From the NCBI RefSeq assembly GCF_012985465.1, contig NZ_JAAQWN010000005.1:248001-312000 (forward strand): a stretch of DNA of 64,000 bases, given 5' to 3'. The notes beneath the pieces are model-generated. The model was not told the origin of the DNA and searched no databases. It saw only the letters and a list, made by a program, of their open reading frames with translations. A program made the translations under genes and the position numbers. The stretch is from Pseudomonas sp. WS 5079 (lineage in GTDB: Bacteria > Pseudomonadota > Gammaproteobacteria > Pseudomonadales > Pseudomonadaceae). Shown piece by piece: positions 42,340 to 51,421 of the stretch (positions are counted from its first letter, which is position 1; the number at the start of each line of letters is the position of its first letter).

Positions 42340-43872
42340 ATGCGCTCTCTTACTATGCACCTGAAGATTCTGATCGCCGTCCTGGTGGTACTGGGCATTT
42401 CGGTCACGGCCTATCAGATCTTCGTCCTCGGCATCCCGGTGACCGAAGACGCCACTGACGACCTGTGGAACATCGACGCCAAGGTCGAGTTCGTCGCCAA
42501 TGCCAAGGACCCGGTCAAGGTCCAGATGTTCGTGCCGCCCCTGAGCCGCGACTTCGTCAGCCTCAATGAGAGCTTCATCTCCAATAACTATGGGGTGAGC
42601 GTCAACCGCATCGACGGCAACCGCAAGGTCACCTGGTCGGCCCGGCGCGCCAAGGGCAACCAGACCCTCTACTACCGCCTGGTGCTGACCAAGCGCTACA
42701 GCGGCGAGAAGGTCAAGGTCAAGGGCCCGACCTTCCGCGACAGCATTGCCGTGGAAGGCCCGGAAAAAATCGCCGCCGAGGCCCTGCTGGCACCGATCCG
42801 CCAGCACTCGGCCGATGTCGAGACGTTTATCAGCGAAGCCATCAAGCGCACCAACAACCTTAACGACGATAACGTCAAGCTGCTGCTGGCGGGCGATCCG
42901 TCGACGCCCCACAAGGCCAAGATCGTCGAGTTACTGCTGTCCATCGCCCACGTGCCGGTAGAAAAAGTCCACACCATCCGCCTGGTGGCCGACCAACCGC
43001 AAACCCCGGAGCTGTGGCTGCGCAGCTTCAATGGCAACGACTGGCTGTACTTCAACCCGGAAACCGGCGAACAGGGCCTGCCCTCGGACCGCCTGCTGTG
43101 GTGGACCGGCGATGAAAACCTGATCACCGTCGATGGCGGCAAGAAAGCCGCCGTGACCTTCAGCCTGAACAACAGCGAGATGAACGCGATCCGCCTGGCC
43201 AAGCTGACGGACGAGAACACCGACGCCAACTTCCTCGAATACTCGCTCTACGGCCTGCCGCTGCAAACCCAGCAGACCTTCATGATCATGGTGATGATCC
43301 CCATTGGCGTGCTGGTGATCCTGATCCTGCGCAACCTGATCGGCCTGCAAACCCTGGGGACATTCACCCCGGTGCTGATCGCCCTGGCATTTCGCGAGAC
43401 GCAGCTGGGCTTTGGCATCGTGCTGTTTACCGTGATTACGGCGCTCGGGCTGTCGCTGCGCTCGTACCTGGAGCACTTGAAGTTGCAGATGCTGCCGAGG
43501 CTGTCGGTGGTGCTGACCTTCGTCGTGGTGCTGATTGCGGCCATCAGCCTGTTCAGCCACAAGCTGGGCCTGGAACGCGGCCTGTCGGTGGCGCTGTTCC
43601 CGATGGTGATCCTGACCATGACCATCGAACGCCTGTCCATCACCTGGGAAGAGCGCGGTGGCGGCCATGCGATGAAAGTCGCGATTGGCACCCTGTTCGC
43701 CGCGTCCCTGGCCCACATCATCATGAGCGTGCCGGAGCTGATCTACTTCGTGTTCACCTTCCCGGCGATCCTGTTGATCCTGGTGGGCTTCATGCTGGCC
43801 ATGGGTCGCTACCGTGGCTACCGCCTGACCGAGCTGGTGCGTTTCAAGGCCTTCCTCAAGGCTGATTCGTAA
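42340..43872 (+). CDS. Inactive-transglutaminase / 7TM membrane protein (RloB-like)
   Basis: 510-residue inner-membrane protein. One N-terminal membrane anchor (residues about 8-32) is followed by a large periplasmic domain (35-300) of the inactive transglutaminase-like type (HVPVEKVHTIRLV, WLRSFNGNDWLYFNPETGEQG), then about seven membrane helices (MIMVMIPIGVLVILILRNLIGL onward). The core lacks an obvious Cys-His-Asp triad. It sits between a retropepsin and an ATP-grasp ligase gene, with stop and next start sharing one base (TAATG at 43870). It may present a periplasmic peptide substrate to its partners. An internal Met at residue 6 is an alternative start. Confidence 0.8.
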   Translation: MRSLTMHLKILIAVLVVLGISVTAYQIFVLGIPVTEDATDDLWNIDAKVEFVANAKDPVKVQMFVPPLSRDFVSLNESFISNNYGVSVNRIDGNRKVTWSARRAKGNQTLYYRLVLTKRYSGEKVKVKGPTFRDSIAVEGPEKIAAEALLAPIRQHSADVETFISEAIKRTNNLNDDNVKLLLAGDPSTPHKAKIVELLLSIAHVPVEKVHTIRLVADQPQTPELWLRSFNGNDWLYFNPETGEQGLPSDRLLWWTGDENLITVDGGKKAAVTFSLNNSEMNAIRLAKLTDENTDANFLEYSLYGLPLQTQQTFMIMVMIPIGVLVILILRNLIGLQTLGTFTPVLIALAFRETQLGFGIVLFTVITALGLSLRSYLEHLKLQMLPRLSVVLTFVVVLIAAISLFSHKLGLERGLSVALFPMVILTMTIERLSITWEERGGGHAMKVAIGTLFAASLAHIIMSVPELIYFVFTFPAILLILVGFMLAMGRYRGYRLTELVRFKAFLKADS

Positions 43873-44858
43873 TGTTCGGGTTCTGGAAGACCTGGAAGGC
43901 CCTGGAGGCGCGGGGCATCATGGGCATCAACCGGCGTAATGCCGACTACGTGCTCAAGTACAACAAGCGCAGCCTGTATCCGATTGTCGATGACAAGATC
44001 ATCACCAAGGAGCGGGCGATTGCGGCCGGGATCCATGTGCCAGAGATGTACGGGATCATTTCCACCGAGAAAGAAATCGACAAACTCGACGAAATCATTG
44101 GTGGCCGTAGCGATTTCGTGATCAAGCCGGCCCAGGGCGCCGGCGGCGACGGCATCCTGGTGATCGCCGACCGCTTTGAAGGGCGCTATCGCACTGTGTC
44201 CGGCAAGATCATCAGCCATGAGGAAATCGAGCACCAGATCTCCAGCATCCTCACCGGCCTGTATTCCCTGGGCGGCCACCGTGACCGCGCACTCATCGAG
44301 TACCGCGTGGTACCCGACCAGATCTTCAAGAGCATCAGCTACGAAGGCGTGCCGGATATCCGCATCATCGTGTTGATGGGCTACCCGGTGATGGCCATGC
44401 TGCGCTTGCCGACCCGCCAGTCCGGCGGCAAGGCCAACCTGCACCAGGGCGCGATTGGTGTCGGTGTGGACCTGGCCACCGGCCTGACCCTGCGCGGCAC
44501 CTGGCTGAACAACATCATCACCAAGCACCCCGACACCACCAACGCGGTGGACGGTGTGCAACTGCCCAACTGGGACGGTTTCATGAAACTCGCCGCCGGC
44601 TGCTACGAGTTGTGCGGGCTGGGTTACATCGGCGTGGACATGGTGCTGGACCAGGAAAAAGGCCCGCTGATCCTGGAACTCAATGCCCGGCCGGGGCTGA
44701 ATATCCAGATCGCCAACGATTGCGGCCTGACCTTGCGCACCCATGCGGTAGAAGCTCGCCTTGAAGAGCTGAAGGCGGCGGGCGTGACGGAAACGGCTGA
44801 AGAACGCGTGCGGTTTGCCCAGGAAATGTTTGGGCATATTCCACCGGTAGAAGGCTGA
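43872..44858 (+). CDS. RimK-like ATP-grasp alpha-L-glutamate ligase
   Basis: 328-residue ATP-grasp enzyme. The nucleotide-binding Lys region FVIKPAQGAGGDGILVI, GHRDRALIEYRVVPD, and the metal-binding IGVDMVLDQEKGPLILELNARPGLN (an ELNARPG motif) are clear. It should ligate glutamate or another amino acid to a peptide or small acceptor in the cytoplasm. It shares one base with the preceding gene and closes the three-gene unit. The acceptor is not known. Confidence 0.85.
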   Translation: MFGFWKTWKALEARGIMGINRRNADYVLKYNKRSLYPIVDDKIITKERAIAAGIHVPEMYGIISTEKEIDKLDEIIGGRSDFVIKPAQGAGGDGILVIADRFEGRYRTVSGKIISHEEIEHQISSILTGLYSLGGHRDRALIEYRVVPDQIFKSISYEGVPDIRIIVLMGYPVMAMLRLPTRQSGGKANLHQGAIGVGVDLATGLTLRGTWLNNIITKHPDTTNAVDGVQLPNWDGFMKLAAGCYELCGLGYIGVDMVLDQEKGPLILELNARPGLNIQIANDCGLTLRTHAVEARLEELKAAGVTETAEERVRFAQEMFGHIPPVEG

Positions 44859-44901
44859 ATAACCCACCCGGCCGCGCCCCTCAACCAACAATCCCCGACA
44901 T

Positions 44902-44928
44902 CCCCTCTAGGAGCAAATCCTACAGGGG
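44902..44928. terminator. Hairpin after ATP-grasp gene
   Basis: CCCCTCTAGGA and TCCTACAGGGG form an 11-base stem with one C-C mismatch and a five-base loop, 44 bases beyond the ligase stop and 44 before pabB. There is no T tract, so it may be a REP remnant or a weak terminator. Confidence 0.45.
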
Positions 44929-44971
44929 ACTACAATCCCCTCCCCCGCGCCCATGGCTGATACACCCCCGC

Positions 44972-46315
44972 ATGTCGACCTGCTCCGTACACCCGCTGCC
45001 CTACCACGCCAACCCCGCCGAGTATTTTGCGGCGATCCGCCATGCGCCTGGCGCCGTGCTGCTGGACAGTGGCCGGCCGGCAGCCGAGCGTGGTCGTTAT
45101 GACCTGCTCAGCGCCTGGCCGGAAGCAACGTTGGCGGTGTGGCCGGATGAAAGCGGTAGCGATTTCCTGGAGCGTCTGAGGGAAAACCTGACGCTGCTGG
45201 GTGACGCCAGCCTGCCCGCGCCTTATGAACTACCGTTTGCCGGCGGCTTGATCGGCTACCTGAGCTACGACTTTGGCCGCCACCTGGAACAACTCCCGCA
45301 GCAGGCAATCGATGACATCGGCCTGCCCGACGCACGTTTTGGCCTCTACTCCTGGGCGTTGATCAGCGACCACCAGGCACGCACCAGCCAGTTGGTGTTC
45401 CACCCGAAACTGCCGCAAAGCGAACGGCAAAGGCTGCTGGACCTGTTCCGCCACCCTGCCGCCCACACCCCGGCCAGCTTCAAGCTGCACAGCCGAATGA
45501 CCCCAGACCTGAGCGCCGCCGCCTATGAACAGGCCCTGGCGCGGATCCAGGACTATATCCAGGCGGGTGACTGTTACCAGGTCAACTTTGCCCAACGCTT
45601 TCGCGCGGCGTGCAACGGCGATCCCTGGGTCGCCTATTGCGCCTTGCGGGCCGCCTGCCCGACGCCGTTCTCGGGCTTCCAGAGCCTGCCGGATGACGGC
45701 GCGGTCGTGAGCCTGTCACCGGAACGCTTCGTGCGGATCAGCCAGCGCCAGGTGGAAACCCGCCCGATCAAGGGCACCCGCCCCCGAGGGCGAACACCCA
45801 ACGAGGATGCAGCCAACGCCGCCGAACTCCTGGCCAGCCCCAAGGATCGGGCAGAGAACCTGATGATCGTCGATCTGTTGCGCAATGACCTGGGGCGCAC
45901 CTGCCGCACCGGCTCGGTCAAGGTGCCGGAGCTGTTCAGCCTGGAAAGCTACCCGAATGTGCATCACCTGGTAAGCAGCGTCACAGGCGAGTTGGCTGAC
46001 GACAAAGACGCCCTGGACCTGATCGCCGGCAGCTTCCCCGGCGGCTCGATTACCGGCGCACCGAAGATCCGTGCAATGCAGATCATCGACGAACTGGAAC
46101 CGACCCGGCGCGGGCTGTACTGCGGCTCGCTGCTATACCTTGACGTACGCGGCGAGATGGACAGTTCCATCGCCATCCGCAGCCTGCTGGTCAAGGACGG
46201 CCAGGTCTGTTGCTGGGGTGGCGGCGGGATCGTCGCCGATTCCCAGTGGCAAGAGGAGTACCAGGAATCGATGACCAAGGTGCGGGTGTTGCTGGAGACG
46301 CTGGAAGGGCTGTAA
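44972..46315 (+). CDS. pabB: Aminodeoxychorismate synthase component I
   Basis: 447-residue chorismate-using enzyme for p-aminobenzoate and folate. The N-terminal part has ELPFAGGLIGYLSYDFGRHLE; the chorismate-binding domain shows GDCYQVNFAQRF, SLSPERFVRI, the catalytic PIKGTRPRG (PIKGT marks PabB and distinguishes it from PIAGT-type TrpE), LMIVDLLRNDLGR and GSITGAPKIRAMQIIDELEP. It is monocistronic between hairpins. The ATG at 44972 gives MSTCSVHPLPYHANPAEYF. Confidence 0.95.
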   Translation: MSTCSVHPLPYHANPAEYFAAIRHAPGAVLLDSGRPAAERGRYDLLSAWPEATLAVWPDESGSDFLERLRENLTLLGDASLPAPYELPFAGGLIGYLSYDFGRHLEQLPQQAIDDIGLPDARFGLYSWALISDHQARTSQLVFHPKLPQSERQRLLDLFRHPAAHTPASFKLHSRMTPDLSAAAYEQALARIQDYIQAGDCYQVNFAQRFRAACNGDPWVAYCALRAACPTPFSGFQSLPDDGAVVSLSPERFVRISQRQVETRPIKGTRPRGRTPNEDAANAAELLASPKDRAENLMIVDLLRNDLGRTCRTGSVKVPELFSLESYPNVHHLVSSVTGELADDKDALDLIAGSFPGGSITGAPKIRAMQIIDELEPTRRGLYCGSLLYLDVRGEMDSSIAIRSLLVKDGQVCCWGGGGIVADSQWQEEYQESMTKVRVLLETLEGL

Positions 46316-46464
46316 GCGCATATCCCACTGAATCAGAACCGCCGTGGACCGTACTGGAGCGCAAGGATAGCGTCTGCCGTCCGTGAGGGATCACATGGCG
46401 CAACTGCTTGTTGCCCTGATCGTTTTTGTCGCTTGCGCCGTTGAAGCACAGCCCTTTTTCGAGG

Positions 46465-46545
46465 GCCTCATCGTGAGCAAGCCCACCTTCGACTGCGTTC
46501 CCAAAGGATAAACACGGTCGAAGGTGGGCTTGCTGGCGACGAGGC
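46465..46545. repeat. REP-like inverted repeat between pabB and thrH
   Basis: Arms 46465-46493 and 46517-46545 are 29-base inverted copies with three mismatches, core AGCAAGCCCACCTTCGAC. It lies between convergent genes and can fold as a long stem with a 23-base loop. No coding signal is seen in 46316-46565. Confidence 0.8.
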
Positions 46546-46565
46546 ATCCAGCCCCGCTAAATCAC

Positions 46566-47183
46566 TTACAGGCTCAACGAACGATTCGAAGCCTTGATGA
46601 ACTCCCGCTTCAAGTCCTCAAAGGTATGCACCGCCGGAAATTGCGGGAACTCGCGGATCACGTTTTCCGGTGCATGGAACAGAATCCCACGGTCCGCTTC
46701 ACCGAGCATGGTGGTGTCGTTGTAGGAATCGCCCGCAGCGATGACCCGGTAGTACAGGGTCTTGAAGGCCAGCACCGACTGGCGCTTGGGGTCTTTCTGG
46801 CGCAATTGATAGCTCACCACCCGGTCATTTTCATCGGTAATCAGGCGGTGGCAAAGCAGGGTCGGAAAGCCCAGCTGACGCATCAACGGCTGGGAAAACT
46901 CATAGAAGGTGTCCGACAGGATCACCACCTGGAAGCGCTCGCGCAGCCAATCGACGAACTCGATCGCACCTTCCAGCGGCTTGAGCGTGGCAATCACTTC
47001 CTGGATATCCGACAGCTTCAAGCCGTGCTCGTCGAGAATCCGCAGGCGCTGCTTCATCAGCACGTCGTAGTCGGGAATGTCCCGGGTGGTGGCCCGCAAG
47101 GATTCAATACCGGTTTTTTCAGCGAAGGCGATCCAGATTTCCGGAACCAGCACCCCTTCCAGGTCGAGACAGGCAATTTCCAC
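46566..47183 (-). CDS. thrH: ThrH phosphoserine phosphatase / homoserine phosphotransferase
   Basis: 205-residue HAD-superfamily enzyme. The catalytic motif here is CLDLEGVLVPEIW, with DLEG in place of the usual DxDGT, a hallmark of ThrH. VVILSDTFYEF (motif II) and AAGDSYNDTTML (motif III) follow. It dephosphorylates phosphoserine and can transfer phosphate to homoserine. The start is GTG at 47183 with GGGAG six bases upstream; this gives exactly the 205-residue family length, while longer readings add unrelated sequence. Confidence 0.93.
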   Translation of the reverse strand: MEIACLDLEGVLVPEIWIAFAEKTGIESLRATTRDIPDYDVLMKQRLRILDEHGLKLSDIQEVIATLKPLEGAIEFVDWLRERFQVVILSDTFYEFSQPLMRQLGFPTLLCHRLITDENDRVVSYQLRQKDPKRQSVLAFKTLYYRVIAAGDSYNDTTMLGEADRGILFHAPENVIREFPQFPAVHTFEDLKREFIKASNRSLSL

Positions 47184-47337
47184 AAGACACTCCCATTTGG
47201 ATTTTTTTTCAGTTGAGCGAGCAAAAGGACTGCCGAACTCTAGCGATTCGCGCTGGCCGCCGCAACGCAGGGCGGATTTTGTTAACATCCCACTCCTATA
47301 GAGCGCTCAGCGCCACTGACCTGTAGGAACCGTCCTG

Positions 47338-48072
47338 ATGAACCAAGCCTTCGACGTCGCTGAACTCGCCGCGACCTATGCCAACAAGTCCGCCCAGGAC
47401 ATCCTCAAGCTGGCGTTCAGCCAGTTCGGCGATGACCTGTGGATTTCCTTCAGCGGTGCCGAGGACGTGGTGCTGGTGGATATGGCCTGGAAACTCAACA
47501 AGAACGTCAAGGTCTTCAGCCTCGACACCGGCCGCCTGCACCCGGAGACCTACCGGTTTATCGAGCAGGTGCGCGACTTCTACAAGATCGATATCGAATT
47601 GATCTCGCCAGACCAGAGCAAGCTGGAACCCTTCGTCAAGGAAAAGGGCCTGTTCAGCTTCTACAAGGACGGCCATGGCGAATGCTGCGGCGTGCGCAAG
47701 ATCGAACCGCTGCGCCGCAAACTCTCCGGCGTACGTGCCTGGGCCACCGGCCAGCGCCGCGACCAGAGCCCCGGCACTCGCAGCCAGGTGGCGGCCCTGG
47801 AAGTCGATAGCGCGTTCTCCACGCCCGAGCGCACCCTCTACAAGTTCAACCCCCTGGCACAAATGACCAGCGAAGAAATCTGGGGTTATATCCGCATGCT
47901 CGAACTGCCGTACAACAGCCTGCACGAACGCGGGTTTATCAGCATCGGCTGCGAACCCTGCACCCGCCCGGTGCTACCGAACCAGCACGAGCGCGAAGGC
48001 CGCTGGTGGTGGGAAGAGGCAACCCAGAAGGAGTGTGGGCTGCACGCGGGAAATATCATCAGCAAGGCCTGA
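47338..48072 (+). CDS. cysH: Adenylylsulfate (APS) reductase, assimilatory
   Basis: 244-residue thioredoxin-dependent reductase converting APS to sulfite. Nucleotide-binding region [18 protein letters not shown], then [15 protein letters not shown]. The iron-sulfur cysteine pairs ECCGVRK and GCEPCTRP are both present, marking the [4Fe-4S] APS-specific form rather than the PAPS-only E. coli type, and the catalytic Cys is in KECGLH at the C-terminus. It is a separate unit divergent from thrH, followed by a REP doublet. Confidence 0.96.
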   Translation: MNQAFDVAELAATYANKSAQDILKLAFSQFGDDLWISFSGAEDVVLVDMAWKLNKNVKVFSLDTGRLHPETYRFIEQVRDFYKIDIELISPDQSKLEPFVKEKGLFSFYKDGHGECCGVRKIEPLRRKLSGVRAWATGQRRDQSPGTRSQVAALEVDSAFSTPERTLYKFNPLAQMTSEEIWGYIRMLELPYNSLHERGFISIGCEPCTRPVLPNQHEREGRWWWEEATQKECGLHAGNIISKA

Positions 48073-48106
48073 AGCCTGGCCTGCCAAGCATGTCGCAACA
48101 AACTCG

Positions 48107-48192
48107 TGTGGGAGCTGGCTTGCCTGTGATCGCATCACCTCGGTGTAGTTGAATACCGGGATGATGCGATCACAGGCAAGCCAGCTCCCACA
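48107..48192. repeat. REP doublet after cysH
   Basis: Arms 48107-48137 and 48162-48192 are perfect 31-base inverted copies, core GGAGCTGGCTTGCCTGTGATCG, 24 bases apart. It lies 35 bases past the cysH stop and may end its transcript. Confidence 0.9.
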
Positions 48193-48572
48193 TTTGTTTC
48201 CATCGACCATAAAACCTGTACACACAAACGTTACAACCAGTGCCATTTTTGTGTGCACTTTAATAATTACGCACCGAAAAGTTACACCCTGTTTTTGCCT
48301 ACTTCCTACATCCTCCATTCCCACAATCCCGCAAAAAAATAAATACCTGTTCAAACGGTCAATTTATAACTGTTTAAATTCAGCCAATTATTAATAAACC
48401 CTGCAAAAACGAAATTAGCCGAACTTTTGATAGATGAAAACCTGGCACACAAGTGGCTAAGGGAGTTGAAGTCTTTGTATACAACTTCAACAACAACCTT
48501 CATACACTTTGTGTCCGCACGCTAGCCGCGCCTTACCCACGCGCTCGCTGCAGATGCCAGGAGCCTGCCGGA
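48193..48572. other. AT-rich intergenic region upstream of NCS1 permease
   Basis: 380 bases with no convincing gene. It is markedly AT-richer than surrounding DNA, especially about 48310-48430. Near its end a sigma-54-like element occurs at 48443-48458 (see separate entry). GGAGCC (48560-48565) precedes the permease ATG. Confidence 0.55.
48443..48458 (+). promoter_or_regulatory. Candidate sigma-54 promoter of allantoin-type permease
   Basis: TGGCACACAAGTGGCT has a perfect TGGCAC -24 box and GC at 48456-48457 with the required ten-base gap, but TGGC rather than TTGC at -12. The gene product is a nitrogen-compound permease, which fits sigma-54 control. Confidence 0.5.
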
Positions 48573-50102
48573 ATGCGTACAACTCTGCCCAACACTCTCG
48601 CACTGGATCTGCCCTCCTCCACAGCAATACCCACGACCCCCAACCTCGGGCCACTGGTACTCAGCCCGCGCCTGCACAACAAGGACCTGGCACCCACCGA
48701 GGCCGAAGGCCGGCGCTGGGGTGGCTATAGCATTTTTGCCCTGTGGACCAACGATGTGCACAACATCGCCAACTATTCATTCGCCATTGGCTTGTACGCT
48801 CTGGGCCTGGGTGGCTGGCAGATTCTGCTGTCCCTGGGGATCGGCGCGGCGCTGGTGTATTTCTTTATGAACTTGTCGGGTTACATGGGCCAGAAAACCG
48901 GCGTGCCATTCCCGGTGATCAGCCGGATCAGTTTTGGCATCTATGGCGCGCAAATACCTGCGCTGATCCGGGCCGTGATCGCGATCGCCTGGTTCGGGAT
49001 TCAAACCTACCTCGCATCAGTGGTGTTCCGCGTGCTGTTGGTGGCGATTCATCCAGGGTTCGCCGACTACGACCACAACTCGATACTCGGCCTCTCAACC
49101 CTGGGCTGGGCCTGTTTTGTGATGATCTGGTTCGTGCAACTGGTGATCCTGGCCTACGGCATGGAAATGGTCCGGCGCTACGAGGGCTTTGCCGGCCCGG
49201 TGATCCTGCTGACCGTTGCGGCACTGGCCGGCTGGATGTATTTCCAGGCAAGCGGCACTATCGCCTGGTCAATCCGCGAGCCCCTGAGCGGTGGCGAGAT
49301 GTGGCGCAATATCTTCGCCGGCGGCGCCTTGTGGCTGGCGATCTACGGCACCCTGATCCTCAACTTCTGCGACTTCGCCCGCTCATCGCCCTGCCGCAAG
49401 ACCATCAAGGTCGGCAACTTCTGGGGCCTGCCGGTGAACATCCTGGTGTTCGCGATCATCACCATCCTGTTGTGCGGCGGGCAGTTCCAACTCAATAGCC
49501 AGGTGATCGAAAGCCCCACCCAGATCATCGCGGCCATTCCCAACACCTTCTTCCTGGTGCTGGGCTGCCTGGCATTCCTGATCGTCACCGTGGCGGTGAA
49601 CATCATGGCCAACTTCGTTGCCCCAGCCTTTGTATTGAGCAACCTGGCGCCCAAGTATCTGAATTTCCGGCGTGCGGGGCTGATCAGCGCGTTCCTCGCG
49701 GTGCTGATCCTGCCGTGGAATCTCTACAACAGCCCGCTGGTGATTGTGTACTTCCTCTCCGGCCTGGGTGCGCTGCTGGGCCCGCTGTATGGCGTGATCA
49801 TGGTGGATTACTGGCTGATCCGTAAGGGCCGGATCGACGTGCCGCAGCTGTACAGCGAGGCCCCCAACGGGACGTATTACTACAGCCGCGGGGTGAACAT
49901 GCGGGCGGTCGCCGCGTTTGTCCCGGCTGCGGTGATTGCCATTGTGCTGGCGCTGTTGCCGGGTTTTGCCAGTGTCTCGCCGTTCTCCTGGCTGTTTGGC
50001 GCGGGGATTGCCGGGGTGCTGTATCGCCTGATCGCCAAGCGCCAGCCGTTCTATGCCGATATCAGCGGCGAGAGCATCGCTGTCGACAACGTCAGTCATT
50101 GA
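48573..50102 (+). CDS. NCS1-family permease, allantoin/hydantoin type
   Basis: 509-residue inner-membrane transporter with about twelve helices. NCS1 signatures: NKDLAPTEAEGRRWGGYSIFALW near the N-terminus (about 30-55), NDVHNIANYSFAIG (substrate-site NxxxxxN region), GVPFPVISRISFGIYGAQIPALIRA, WFGIQTYLAS and LGPLYGVIMVDYWLIRKG. Close relatives import allantoin, hydantoins or purine/pyrimidine bases. It is followed after 14 bases by a racemase, supporting allantoin or hydantoin as substrate. Start at 48573 with GGAGCC; an upstream in-frame GTG-type extension is rejected. Confidence 0.92.
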   Translation: MRTTLPNTLALDLPSSTAIPTTPNLGPLVLSPRLHNKDLAPTEAEGRRWGGYSIFALWTNDVHNIANYSFAIGLYALGLGGWQILLSLGIGAALVYFFMNLSGYMGQKTGVPFPVISRISFGIYGAQIPALIRAVIAIAWFGIQTYLASVVFRVLLVAIHPGFADYDHNSILGLSTLGWACFVMIWFVQLVILAYGMEMVRRYEGFAGPVILLTVAALAGWMYFQASGTIAWSIREPLSGGEMWRNIFAGGALWLAIYGTLILNFCDFARSSPCRKTIKVGNFWGLPVNILVFAIITILLCGGQFQLNSQVIESPTQIIAAIPNTFFLVLGCLAFLIVTVAVNIMANFVAPAFVLSNLAPKYLNFRRAGLISAFLAVLILPWNLYNSPLVIVYFLSGLGALLGPLYGVIMVDYWLIRKGRIDVPQLYSEAPNGTYYYSRGVNMRAVAAFVPAAVIAIVLALLPGFASVSPFSWLFGAGIAGVLYRLIAKRQPFYADISGESIAVDNVSH

Positions 50103-50116
50103 TCAGGGAGCATTCC

Positions 50117-50845
50117 ATGCGCATTCTCGTCGTCAACGTCAACACCACCGAATCCATCACCCAAGCCATCGCCCAACAGGCGCGCAGCGTTGCGGCAGCG
50201 GGCACCGAAATTGTCGGCCTGACCCCGTTTTTCGGCGCCGAGTCGGTGGAAGGCAATTTTGAAAGTTACCTGGCAGCCATCGCGGTGATGGACCGGGTGA
50301 TGGCCTACGACCAACCATTCGATGCGGTCATCCAGGCCGGCTACGGCGAACATGGCCGCGAAGGCCTGCAGGAACTGTTGAACGTGCCGGTGGTGGATAT
50401 CACCGATGCCGCCGCCAGCACCGCAATGTTCCTTGGCCATGCTTACTCGGTGGTCACCACGCTGGACCGCACAGTGCCGCTGATCGAAGACCGGCTCAAG
50501 CTTTCCGGGCTGTTTGAGCGCTGTGCCTCGGTGCGCGCCAGCGGTATGGCGGTGCTGGAACTGGAGGAACACCCGCTGCGGGCCATGGAGGCCATCGTGC
50601 GCCAGGCCGAGCTGGCCATCAGCGAAGACAAGGCCGAGGTGATCTGCCTGGGTTGTGGCGGCATGGCCGGGCTCGATGAGCAGATCCGCCAGCGCACCGG
50701 CGTGCCGGTGGTCGATGGCGTGACTGCAGCGGTAACCCTGGCCGAATCCTTGGTGAGGCTGGGGTTGTCGACGTCGAAGGTGCGCACCTATGGAACACCC
50801 CGGCCAAAGACCATCATCGACTGGCCTGGCAGGTTCGCACGCTGA
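50117..50845 (+). CDS. Asp/Glu/hydantoin racemase-family protein (allantoin racemase type)
   Basis: 242-residue enzyme of the Asp/Glu racemase superfamily. Start MRILVVNVNTTESIT and two catalytic-type cysteines: the first position is occupied in DITDAAASTAM (no cysteine seen), the second in EVICLGCGGMAG. GYGEHGREGLQELLNVPVV is a family segment. The adjacent NCS1 permease and the HpxA-like pattern suggest allantoin or hydantoin racemisation. It is cotranscribed with the permease (GGGAG before 50117). No allantoinase gene lies next door. The exact substrate is undecided. Confidence 0.85.
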   Translation: MRILVVNVNTTESITQAIAQQARSVAAAGTEIVGLTPFFGAESVEGNFESYLAAIAVMDRVMAYDQPFDAVIQAGYGEHGREGLQELLNVPVVDITDAAASTAMFLGHAYSVVTTLDRTVPLIEDRLKLSGLFERCASVRASGMAVLELEEHPLRAMEAIVRQAELAISEDKAEVICLGCGGMAGLDEQIRQRTGVPVVDGVTAAVTLAESLVRLGLSTSKVRTYGTPRPKTIIDWPGRFAR

Positions 50846-50859
50846 ATCGCCGATCTCGA

Positions 50860-51342
50860 TCAGTTCAAGACGTCATTGAGCACTTCATAAATGATCCCGG
50901 TGGCAATCGTCACCAGGATCAGGTCGGTGCCAGCCTGTTGCCATTCGTAGCCGTCGTAATGGGGCAGGCGCCCCAACAGGCGTCCATCGAGTTTCTTGGC
51001 GATTCCCGGTGGCAGGGGTTTGCCACGGGCCAGGTTTTTCTGGATGCCTGGCGGCAGGGACGAACCACCGCGCCAGTAGTCGCGGCTGTCACCAAGGATT
51101 ACCCGCACACCCCCGATATCAATTTGCGGGCCGCTGTAATGGGCGCCTGCACCCTTCTTGCCACCACCCTGGCCCTGATTACCCTGGCCGCCACCCTTAT
51201 TGCCATGGGCACTGCCTTTGTCCTTGCCGTTGCCGTTGCCATTGCCATTGCCATTGCCATTGCCGGGATCGGCCAGCAGCGCCGGGGAGCCTGCAATCAA
51301 CGCCAGGCTGGTAAATACGAGTAAAGCGCGTGATATGGACAT
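50860..51342 (-). CDS. Exported Gly/Asn-repeat protein, CigR/RcnB-like
   Basis: 160-residue protein with signal peptide (ends PALLADP), then a low-complexity GN repeat (GNGNGNGNGNGNGK) and a Gly/Gln-rich stretch, then a compact C-terminal domain (SLPPGIQKNLARGKPLPPGIAKKLDG, LVTIATGIIYEVLNDVLN) typical of RcnB/CigR anti-virulence-type proteins. The repeat is encoded by seven near-identical 6-base units (TTGCC[A/G]) at about 51224-51266 on the plus strand, so its length could vary by slippage. The ATG at 51342 is preferred over an upstream TTG. Confidence 0.8.
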   Translation of the reverse strand: MSISRALLVFTSLALIAGSPALLADPGNGNGNGNGNGNGKDKGSAHGNKGGGQGNQGQGGGKKGAGAHYSGPQIDIGGVRVILGDSRDYWRGGSSLPPGIQKNLARGKPLPPGIAKKLDGRLLGRLPHYDGYEWQQAGTDLILVTIATGIIYEVLNDVLN

Positions 51343-51421
51343 GATCGGTCTCGACAGTCGCAAGCCCCATTGGCCCGTATCAGCTTAGAACACTAGCGGG
51401 CAGCGAGTTCAGCAGTGAGTG

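Noticed and set aside
8948..48192. CRISPR array formed by the repeated GGAGC-GGCTTG palindromes
   Set aside because: The repeats are few, scattered over 40 kb, arranged as inverted doublets and not spaced by unique spacers; they are REP elements.
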